Shown here in pieces: positions 27,801 to 39,800 of a stretch of DNA of 64,000 bases (position 1 is its first letter; every line of letters begins with the position of its first letter). Position numbers and translations under genes: made by a program. The stretch comes from Actinostola sp. cb2023 (lineage: Eukaryota; Cnidaria; Anthozoa; Actiniaria; Actinostolidae): contig JAUJYZ010000781.1 in the NCBI GenBank assembly GCA_033675265.1, positions 1-64,000 of the forward strand, written 5' to 3'. The notes beneath the pieces were generated by a model. That model saw only the letters and a list, made by a program, of their open reading frames with translations. It had not been told where the DNA came from and made no database searches.

Positions 27801-30800
27801 GGCAATAGCACTATTTCACAATAAGTTTCAATAAGTTGGTTCATAACAATTGCAGAGGTGGACACACGCTGTATTCATATTGCCAACAATTGAGTGTGCA
27901 ATGTTGCACCATGTGTCTGTACATGTAGTTCCATTCACTCAAGTTTTACAAATGAGATTACCTGATGTATAACGAACTCTCCAACAAGATGAGTAAGATC
28001 TGGTGCCTTGGAGGCTTTGCTACTTAACCTTTGAAAAGAAAACACAAATCTGACATTATGAAATAGTTATTATTGAATTTTAATCAAATGGCCATATATA
28101 TATGGCACCTGTTTGCATCGCTTGGATCAATTAAATGATAGTTTCTATCAGTTGGTCATCAATTGTTCTTATTCATGAAAATAATAGCAAACAAGTGCCA
28201 TTCACAACACCCATCTCCACATTCCTATACCAATATATATCTATATTAGTTAGTAGTAATCATTTTCGAGAAATGCAGACAGACCTTGGGAGGTATTCAA
28301 CCGAATCAAACCAGACATCATCATCTTCTTCATCACCTAGTAAAACAGTCACATTGTTGACAATGTTAGATGCAGTGTAGAGCAAGTACATTATACAATG
28401 ATATGATGTTGTTATATTACTTTTAGGGCCTTTGGCATGGAATGTATCTCTACACATAGTCTGTATACTATTGGCTTCTTCAAGAGATAGTGTAGAAGTT
28501 GTACGCGTCCATTCCTAAAAGAAAATGTTATATTAATGTGTACAATTTCTCTTTACAGATCATTTTGGTGGTTGTAGTTTTTTTCTTCCTTCAGTAATAC
28601 ATACATGAGCGGCCGTGTTATATCGTCACTATATCAGTGATATAGAACTAATGTTTTATTGATCAGTGTCTTTACGGGAGTATAAAGATCCATGCATGCA
28701 ACCGATTGGACAAACCTGGTTAGACATGAATTATTGATGAGTTTGATAATAAAGAATTGTTTTAAGTACTACTGTGGTAGATGACAATCCTGCAATTCAT
28801 TATATATATTACGAAAGGGATAAATAAATTAACAATGATCGATTGATGGACTATCTTCCATCAAAACACTTAGACAATCAAATGACAACCATTACAATAA
28901 CACTGAGAAAGATATGCAGTTAATACACACCTGACTGTGTTTCTGAATGGTTGAAGCAACCTACCCTATCAATAGTCTCAGCTCCATCAGGTACCTTGGA
29001 GGCATCAGCTGCTTTGCCAAATGGAAAATGATCAAGGAACTAGGAATAAAACAATGAAACGTTTCTGGTCAAAACGTGCAGTTTTTAAGATGGACAAAAC
29101 ATGACATTACCTGCATGAATTCCTTGTACTTTGTGTCTGAGAATTTAAACCAGATCTTTGGAACAACAGCATTGACTTTAAATCTGAAATAACATTTATG
29201 AATATTATGATTGAGCAACAGACAGATATGATGACAAATATAGTTTGCCTATATATTCCCTGTAGGGTGGACTCCATGGTAGCATGTGTCATCACTGCAG
29301 CGAGGAGGGTGGGTCGTTTTCACTATGCGATTGCTGTGGAATTTGTATGGCTTTTTCGTAAATCCACAGTGTAAACAGTGTACATTTTCCAGTTAAACAT
29401 GGACCACAAAAGGGAAAATACCGTAAAACTGGCAGATAAACCACAACTTTTCCCCTAAAATCGTCGTTTGAAAAAAGGGTGCGGCTTATCTGTGGTTTTG
29501 AAAAAGTTACTGAACCATGCCGTGATCAGTTCCATTTCCTCTAAAAAAGTTTTGATTTGATTTGAGGTACCAAACTTGGGGTGCGGCTTATCTGCCGGTG
29601 TTTAAAGTGCATACATGCATGACACAATTTTTTTAATTTCATTTTATAACATAGATTAGTGATGGAAATAATAATATCACAAATAATTTTTGATTAAATT
29701 ATTGCTTTTAGAGATATTTGTGAAAAACATGTTGCGAAGTGTGACATTGGCTATATTGTTGCTGACAATGAAGAAATTGAAGGGTTTATGGGCATGTGAA
29801 ATGACATACTGAGGTAATTCAGGATATTCAGCACTGATACTTTTAAATGCCTGCAACTCTAAGCCAGTTGGTGGAAGGATATGGTCTGGTGTAGCATCCA
29901 ACTGCTGGGATGCTCTCCAATCAGAAGCTGAGATGTTGAAAAAGAAAAAGAAAATGTATCAAGCAATCAAACTTTCACCGAACAGTTGCCTGTTCATTTA
30001 TAATGACAATGGTTTATTTGGTACCATAAACATACTTATAATTATATCTATAATTAAAATATAGATTTAATTATAACTAAAATTATAAATGGTAAACAAC
30101 GTTTCGATGTCTCATTTGACATTTGTGTGTTGTGTTCGTTTTAACTGATATAATTGTGACTACCACTATAGTTTTTTATAATTTTATTTACCTTGTCGAC
30201 ACACAATTCACTTTCATGAGTGGGATTGCCACTGTTACAGAGTATCATTTACTGGAGTCATCAATGACTACACAGGACAATGACAGTGGAAGTAATTTAC
30301 AACAGTTGCTATTCTATGGCTCTATATTGCCTGTATAGTGTGATAGCATTCACAGGCTTGCTTGTTATGTCACAGCCAGGAAATGGTTGCAACATGGCCA
30401 TGACATGAATATCGTAAAGAACACTCTCTTTCCGTGCCCTTTGATGATAATGTTGATGATGATGACAATGTTAATGATGATCTCGGCGTTGATGATGATG
30501 AAGTTGATGATGATGATAATTTGTTATGAATTTACTGATGAATTACAATCATAACACTTGCTACGTGTAATACACTACAACAAACCTTTATTTGCCATAA
30601 TGATCTGTACATCAGTAATCATGACATCGAACTTGTCATAAAACATTTTGGCCAATTCATCATCTGAAGCTTTCTGGAAAAAACACATTCGTGAACATGA
30701 ATTGCCTGAATACCCTTTTTTGACACAATTCAACAGAAAAATATATATCCAGGTACAAAGCATGCTCGAGGATCCAGCGGTTTTTGTCCGCGCTCCGAAG

Positions 30801-33800
30801 TCACCGGCCGAAACAACCCGCTGGATAAATTACCTACTAGTACGAGTTCTGGGGCGTGATACGCTCTCAAGCGGATTTAGTATAGCTCGCATTTCAGACC
30901 CTAAAGAAATGTCAAAAATGAAGTGATAACTGAAGTCCAGATTGTTCATATTAATGATATATACGCTGAAAACTCTGTATTCCGTACTCGTGGTGCGTAT
31001 TCTTTCAGTTGGCGGTACTTGTAGCTTCAAATCGTTTCTGGCCTCCCAATTCAAACAACACATTTACCAGCGCTAAGGATCGGATATCACTAGCAAAAAT
31101 ATCAAGCTTTTGCCATATCCTGTCGGTAGCTGTGCAAATACATATCATCCTTTTTTTTTAAACGATAATTAAACGCTTCGAGAACCATGAAGGTCCATGA
31201 ACTGTTCTGGCTTTAGGAAATCGATCCCGGGGAAAAACTAGAGTACGTGATCGATCGCATCACGCAAATGCATTTCTTTAAAACATCCGTCAACATGGAC
31301 GCTATCTTTGAAAATTATGGTCGAGTTTTGATTGGCCCTCTTTTTTATCCTCAAAAAGAGGGCCAATCAAAATCAAGATTCGTATCACGCCACAGAACTC
31401 GTAATAGCAGGTAATTTATCCAGCGGGTTGTTTCGGCCGGTGACTTCGGAGCGCGGACAAAAACCGCTGGATCCTCGAGCATGGGTACAAAGACGCCAAG
31501 GAAACATTTTGTACATGTAATAACACTTTACACAGTGTGGAAAAAATGTAGCCAAAAATGTAGCCATACATACCGTTATTGCATGTCCTCTGTTCACTAG
31601 GTCACTAACTACAGTTAAATGCCCCAAGTCCATAATGAGCAGATTCCCTTCACTGAAAAATATGTGAAAATGACTTGTCTATGTATTGAATGTTAGGCAA
31701 ACATCATCCCAGAAACCAAGTCTACAATGTTGAAATAGAGTCGTTTTGTATAAGTGGGAAGTAGTTATGGAACGGTTACCGGTAATGCCGTGAGGTAACC
31801 TTGCCGTGTCCAAGCATTCTGATTGGTAGAGCAATGATTTTACACGCTGTGATTGGATGGATAGATGTTTTCGATTCCGTACCGTGACCGTAACTCCATG
31901 CCGTAGGTTTCCCTCTCATACGAAAACTCTAAGAACACCTTTTATATACAGAGTGATGACAGTATTAAAAGACCATGTCTGGTGTAGACTGACACTATGT
32001 TTATTAGAAAATCTCAATATACAAACACATGAGAGATGATCATGTCTTTTAATTTTAAATTTAAAAGTACCAACATGTACCTTTTAAGGTTTCCATATTC
32101 AGGGATTACAATGAGAGGTGATCTTATGTCCATGGCGATGAATGTAACCTAAAACAAAGGTTCAGTGCTCACAATCAAATTTTGTTGCATTATTGATTTT
32201 TCTTTGTTTATTGTGTAACATAAGAACAATAGAGGCGTTTTCGTATGAGTGGGAAAGTTACGGTACCGTGCCGTGCTGTATTGGAAGAGTTTGATTGGAT
32301 GAGATGCATCTGCACGCTTTTTGATTGGCTCAGAAAGAAAGCCATTTGAGTGTCACGGTACCATGGGTTTCCCATTCATACGAAAACGACTCTATATCAT
32401 GAAGGTTATGCAGTCACCTTATGTTGAGAAATAGCATATTCAAGACCTGCTCTTGTCCAGCTTTGAAGTTCTTGTAGTTTGTTTGCTGCAGCAGCTTCCA
32501 GCCTGAGAGAAAGATGTACGGTAATGCCAATGCAATAAATATACATAGTCTATTACATGCATCAGACATACAATACGGATATGCTCTGGCATAAGGCTGT
32601 CATATTCTTGGGTTGCAACCACATGACTCAAAATCCCTCGAGATATAAATAACATGTTGGATGATCTAACAAGAGAAGCTAATGAGGAATGGTTTGTTAT
32701 TGTCATCCAACATGGCGGCTATGACGTAACGTGTAACCCAAGAATTGCTGGTTTGCAATCAATCCCTGGAGATTTAAAGCACAAAGACGCAGCGGCCATG
32801 TTGGTGGTACAAACAAGAGAAGCTAATGAGGAATGCTTTGCTATCGGGATCCAACATGGCCGCCATGTCACGTGAAAACCAATAGATGTCAAGGTTAGCT
32901 CTTTAGTTGAGTGAGTAGAAAGTTAAATTGCTCAAAACATTATTACAGTAATGTATACATACTCATGCAATTTCGACTTATTGGGAATGTCAAAAAAGTC
33001 AACAACTTCATCCACTGTAATCTGCAATAGGAAGATGTATGTAAAATCAGTATTACTGAGTATCAATCAATAGGAAAAATAACAAATTGTAGTCGTTTAA
33101 TTAACATTACTCATGAAACTAATACAATTTTATGTCAATATAATTTTTTTGCAAATATTATTGTTATTAGTTTTCCCATTTTGTAAGAGCATAGAGACTT
33201 TGTATTGTGCTCTGAATACATATTATATCAATTGATATAGTAGAATCACATGGAAAACATACACCTATTTCAAAAAAGGTTGTCGAGGACATATCAGTCC
33301 ATAGGCGATAGGTTATAGGTCGTTCCAAGACCGAACTGCATTATGGTAAGAGCTTGAATATCAAAAAATAGCACTTCCTGTATGAAAACCTGTATGATAT
33401 CGTAACTATTTGATTTCAAAGAGGACAAGACAAATTTTGAATCGAATTTTCTCTGGCATCCACAACATTCAAGCTCTTACCATGATGCAACTCGGTCTTG
33501 GAACGACCTATAACCTATCGCCTATGGACTGATGTCCAATGACAACCTTTTTTGAAATAGGTGTATATCTGAAAGATGACGGTTAAGTGGAAGTGGAAGG
33601 CAATAGTTATTTAAGTTAAGGAAACATATAAGGAAACAATTTCTATAGAATGATATTTCAACCTACATTATCATAATTGACTTCCACTGGCTCAATCTTG
33701 AGTTTCACAGAATAATCAGCATTAACGTCTAGTGGATTTGTCTCAGCAGAGAACCATAGCAAAGGATTACCAGTGTCTATTGAGAGTAAAGTATAATAAT

Positions 33801-36800
33801 TATAATGGTAAATACCGTTTTTTAACCATTTTAACGTAATTCCGTACCGTAGGTTTCCCACTCATACGAAAACAACTCTATAGTCTATCATAAATGTAAC
33901 TTACATCCCTTTGGGTTTTGGGTGGATACCAGACATGGTCTATCATCAATATCATCACTTGGGGTACCATGGACTTGGAAATAGTTCACTTCAAACTTAA
34001 ACCTGCAAAGCAGTCCGATACAAAATGTTAGCATTGAGCAACAAATGGTGGACATATACTCTCCTTGGAGAGTTTTCTTCTGTTATTTTTTTCACTATAC
34101 TCTTTATTAATTAATTAATTCATATATATATATATATATGAATTTATATATGAATTCATCAACTTGATCGACAGATGTTTCCCGGCTGGTCACAAATTAA
34201 AGAAGATATTTAATCGAAACACACTAAAAATAAGTTACAGTTGTATGCCTAGCGTAAAACAGATAATAGACGGACATAACAAAGCCACCCTGAAGAAAGA
34301 CGCACAACCTCAACACGACGAGACTAAAAACACGTGCAACTGCAGAAAGAAAGACGAGTGCCCATTAGAAGGAGAATGCTTGACGAAAGAAATAATTTAC
34401 CAAGCCACGATCAAAACCAAAGACACGACAGAGACATACGTAGGACTGACAGCGACCGAGTTTAAGACCAGATGGAGAAACCACCAGATGTCGTTTAAAC
34501 ACGAGAAAAGGAAAAATGACACTGAACTGAGTAAATATCTCTGGAAACTAAAGGGAAAACAAGAAGAATACACACTCAAGTGGAGAATCCTCGCCAAGGC
34601 AAAGGCCTATACAAACCTAACGAAGCAATGTAATTTATGTAACGCAGAAAAACACTTAATAATAACTGAGCCACATAAAGCAACCTTAAATAAACGCAAC
34701 GAACTTGTATCAACATGCAGACATCAACGAAAGTTCATTCTCAAGTATAATTAGACATCATGAAATCACTTTATCTTAACGGCATATTCCAAAGGTTTGC
34801 CAACCTGATCATATTATTGTCTATCAATCAATCAATTTATTTATTTATCTATGTATTTATTTATTTGTTGTTACATGCTTCGGTTTGTAGAATGTAACAT
34901 GCAATCACATTAGCGCGTGCAACTATTTAGCGCGCGCAACTATTCAACGGTTTACGATACTGACGCGATCATATTGTTGTTGTAGCTCTTGACAATTGCT
35001 TCAGTGTATAGAGATTAACTGAAGAGTGGACCGACTTCACGTCGGTCTACGAAACAAATTGTATTAAACTCTATGTACTCAAAAACTGAGTAGTATACAC
35101 ATTGGTTAAATTCGCTCCTTCATTGTAGAGCACTATCTTGGTTTCACCGGTGAACTTCACCTGAATTATATATATATATATATATTTTTAGTTTGTGAAT
35201 TTGTTGTTGTTGTTACGCCGGTCTTTTTTTGTGGGTCATTAAAAAATCCTTTATAGACAAAGAAACTATAGTGTGTGTTTTTAAGATGTCCATCCCAACC
35301 AACAAAGTAACATTAAATTTTATTTTTGTTTTATTTTTATGTGTTTTGTTTCATGTGTTTTGTTTTTTACCGAATGCAATAATGGTGTCCAATTTCAATT
35401 GCCATTATTCTAGACTAACTAGCCTCTCATACAGGTGAAAATGCTTCTGTGTTTTCACATGAACATGAGGCTAGTCAGTCCAGAACAATGGCAATTGAAA
35501 TTGGACGCCATTATTGCATTCGGTCTATGGACATGATTAATACAACCATTTTAAAAATACAACCAAGTCACGTAACAGCGACACATCCAACATGCTAATC
35601 TTTGGCCAAAAATAATGAGCACATTCATTGGAAAGCCGAAAGAGACTTACATAACAGCATCACCCCCTGGCCTTTGCTCAAGTGCAGCAGCAAATCCTGT
35701 AGTTGAGATTTCTGCTATTTTTCTGTAAAGTAAACAAGTATAAATAATAAGTTAATTAAGTACGATTTGTTTATTAATTTTTATTTTATTTATTTTATTT
35801 TTTTTTATTTTTTTTATTTTTTTTATTAATAAATCCATTGCTACATGAAAACAAAAAACTTTGACCTTTTGAAGCATTTACCGTTTTGTTTCATCCAAGA
35901 GTGTCACCAAACACGAATCAAGATTAAATGTAAGTCTTCTCTTGACATACTGTAAATAAGATATTGTAACATGTTTGTTAGTAAACATTAAAGATACACC
36001 TAATTTCAAAAACGTTGTCCAATAATAATCAAAAAAGCCAAATAGGATTTCATTAAAAGACAAAAGAAGTGCACTCAAGCTGAACTGTTTCTTTTGTCTT
36101 TTTGAATGAATTCGTATTTGGCTATTTGGACAACGTTTTTGAAATTAGGTGTACAAAGTTATTAGAAGCTTTTCAAAGATACATGTACAGTATATTTTAT
36201 TTGTCTGTGAAAAATATACAGCACACTACAAATGTACTCACTCTGGCAGCTTTAAAGGCTGGGAGTATCAAGAAATAACCAAAAACTGCACCAACTATTC
36301 TATAGTAACTATTCAGCTATTTTGATGCTAGTTGAGTTGGCTACTGACAGTAGTACTGTCTCAAAAACTCAAAACCTTACAATCCTTGCCAAAATGTTTT
36401 GCCACGGTGTGCTGTTATCGGTTATAGTGGTATTGATTAGATTATTACTAGTACTCCTCCTATCAGATGACCCCTCACCCAAATGTTCAATGTTGTGTGT
36501 TCATTTATTTTCTGCAACCTTGGTGTAACTTCCCACTTACATGTCACTAGCTACCCAGTTTATCAACAGCAACATTGAATAGGGGGTAGGGGAAGTTTGT
36601 ACTAGTTAGTGCACTTACATGCCACTAGCTACCCAGTTTATCAACAGCAACATTGAATAGGAGGTAGGGGGAGTTTGTACTAGTTAGTGCACTTACATGC
36701 CACTAGCTACCCAGTTTATCAACAGCAACATTGAATAGGGGGTAGGGGGAGTATATCCTAGTTAGTGCACTTACATGCCACTAGCTACCCAGTTTATCAA

Positions 36801-39800
36801 CAGCAACATTGAATAGGGGGTAGGGGGAGTTTGTACTAGTTAGTGCACTTACATGCCACTAGCTACCCAGTTTATCAACAGCAACATTGAATAGGGGGTA
36901 ATGGCAGTATATCCTAGTTAGTGCACTTACATGCCACTAGCTACCCAGTTTATCAACAGCAACATTGAATAGGGGGTAATGGCAGTATATCCTAGTTAGT
37001 GCACTTACATGCCACTAGCTACCCAGTTTATCAACAGCAACATTGAATAGGGGGTAATGGCAGTATATCCTAGTTAGTGCACTTACATGCCACTAGCTAC
37101 CCAGTTTATCAACAGCAACATTGAATAGGGGGTAATGGCAGTATATCCTAGTTAGTGCACTTACATGCCACTAGCTACCCAGTTTATCAACAGCAACATT
37201 GAATAGGGGGTAATGGCAGTATATCCTAGTTAGTGCACTTACATGCCACTAGCTACCCAGTTTATCAACAGCAACATTGAATAGGGGGTAGGGGGAGTAT
37301 ATCCTAGTTAGTGCACTTACATGCCACTAGCTACCCAGTTTATCAACAGCAACATTGAATAGGGGGTAATGGCAGTATATCCTAGTTAGTGCACTTACAT
37401 GCCACTAGCTACCCAGTTTATCAACACCAACATTGAATAGGGGGTAGGGGGAGTATATCCTAGTTAGTGCACTTACATGCCACTAGCTACCCAGTTTATC
37501 AACAGCAACATTGAATAGGGGGTAATGGCAGTATATCCTAGTTAGAGCACTTACATGCCACTAGCTACCCAGTTTATCAACAGCAACATTGAATAGGGGG
37601 TAATGGCAGTATATCCTAGTTAGTGCACTTACATGCCACTAGCTACCCAGTTTACCAACAGCAACATTGAATAGGGGGTAATGGCAGTATATCCTAGTTA
37701 GTGCACTTACATGCCACTAGCTACCCAGTTTATCAACAGCAACATTGAATAGGGGGTAGGGGGAGTATATCCTAGTTAGTGCACTTACATGCCACTAGCT
37801 ACCCAGTTTATCAACAGCAACATTGAATAGGGGGTAATGGCAGTATATCCTAGTTAGTGCACTTACATGCCACTAGCTACCCAGTTTATCAACAGCAACA
37901 TTGAATAGGGGGTAATGGCAGTATATCCTAGTTAGTGCACTTACATGCCACTAGCTACCCAGTTTATCAACAGCAACATTGAATAGGGGTAATGGCAGTA
38001 TATCCTAGTTAGTGCACTTACATGCCACTAGCTACCCAGTTTATCAACAGCAACATTGAATAGGGGGTAATGGCAGTATATCCTAGTTAGTGCACTTACA
38101 TGCCACTAGCTACCCAGTTTATCAACAGCAACATTGAATAGGGGGTAATGCAGTATATCCTAGTTAGTGCACTTACATGCCACTAGCTACCCAGTTTATC
38201 AACAGCAACATTGAATAGGGGGTAGGGGGAGTATATCCTAGTTAGTGCACTTACATGCCACTAGCTACCCAGTTTATCAACAGCAACATTGAATAGGGGG
38301 TAGGGGGAGTATATCCTAGTTAGTGCACTTACATGCCACTAGCTACCCAGTTTATCAACAGCAACATTGAATAGGGGGTAATGGCAGTATATCCTAGTTA
38401 GTGCACTTACATGCCACTAGCTACCCAGTTTATCAACAGCAACATTGAATAGGGGGTAATGGCAGTATATCCTAGTTAGTGCACTTACATGCCACTAGCT
38501 ACCCAGTTTATCAACAGCAACATTGAATAGGGGGTAATGGCAGTATATCCTAGTTAGTGCACTTACATGCCACTAGCTACCCAGTTTATCAACAGCAACA
38601 TTGAATAGGGGGTAATGGCAGTATATCCTAGTTAGTGCACTTACATGCCACTAGCTACCCAGTTTATCAACAGCAACATTGAATAGGGGGTAATGCAGTA
38701 TATCCTAGTTAGTGCACTTACATGCCACTAGCTACCCAGTTTATCAACAGCAACATTGAATAGGGGGTAATGGCAGTATATCCTAGTTAGTGCACTTACA
38801 TGCCACTAGCTACCCAGTTTATCAACAGCAACATTGAATAGGGGGTAGGGGAAGTTTGTACTAGTTAGTGCACTTACATGCCACTAGCTACCCAGTTTAT
38901 CAACAGCAACATTGAATAGGGGGTAGGGGAAGTTTGTACTAGTTAGTGCACTTACATGCCACTAGCTACCCAGTTTATCAACAGCAACATTAAATAGGGG
39001 GTAGGGGGAGTTTATCCTAGTTAATAAATAATTGTATTTCAATGTAATTTAAATACACTCATTTAAATGTAATTGTGCCAACAATAATCATAATGGCAGA
39101 GATTGTAGTTTCAATCACATTATAATACCTGCGCCTATAACAATATTACAAAGTTTATTACATATTCTGCTGTTAAAATAATGTAATCATGACAGTGATA
39201 TCTCACCTCTACTGGGTATTTTATTGGAGCTGTACTTTCACTATAATTAATAGCCTGGTAGAGCTTCTCCTTCTCTTCAGCAGGAAGAGCAGCAACAGTT
39301 AATTTAGACATAACATCTTCCTCTGAATTACAAGAGAGTGAAATATTATAAGAATCAAACTCGCTGGCATATTGAATTGTTTTAGTCATTAGTAATTTGG
39401 TTGTCTCAAAGAAAATAGACTTGACTTATTGGACTATATTGTCACATATTTTTGAAGAAGTATCTGAAGATGCCAGTATTGGCGAAAGCTTAGACCTTAT
39501 ATATTCACAGTTATACATTAAATCTTAGAAAAGCAGCAGCACTCCATGAACTACTCATCTGTACCTTTATTCATGTGCCCCATATCTTGAGAATAGACAG
39601 TTCCTGCTCCCATACCCATCCATGACCACCACCCACCTTTAGATGGGGATGAGCTCTCTTTTGGTTGTCGTATCTCGGGTGGAACCTACGTGTAGACAAT
39701 GAACAAATTATTATATCGATTTATGTGCACTCTGATTGCTGAAGACGACTTGTAAGAGCACTGTTCATGACAACACATTGCGTGCTCCTGGTTTTCTATA

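Larger units (their letters stand above)
34140..35165 (+). mobile_element. 5'-truncated Penelope-like element
   Basis: Retains the C-terminal GIY-YIG endonuclease frame (to 34754), ~250 bp of downstream sequence and a hammerhead ribozyme (35003-35079). The reverse transcriptase is absent. Flanked by (TA)n on both sides (34122-34140 and ~35167-35185), so the exact ends are uncertain. Antisense to VPS13, within the intron between exons 20 and 19. Confidence 0.85.

Noticed and set aside
32654..32875. 73-codon plus-strand frame with an internal repeat
   Set aside because: Explained by the direct duplication; no recognisable domain or splice context.
35095..35160. Candidate VPS13 exon (VKFTGETKIVLYNEG on the minus strand)
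   Set aside because: Exons 19 and 20 join in phase without it and it lies in the Penelope element's 3' region.
36535..39024. CRISPR-like array
   Set aside because: Units are contiguous tandem repeats without unique spacers, in an animal intron.
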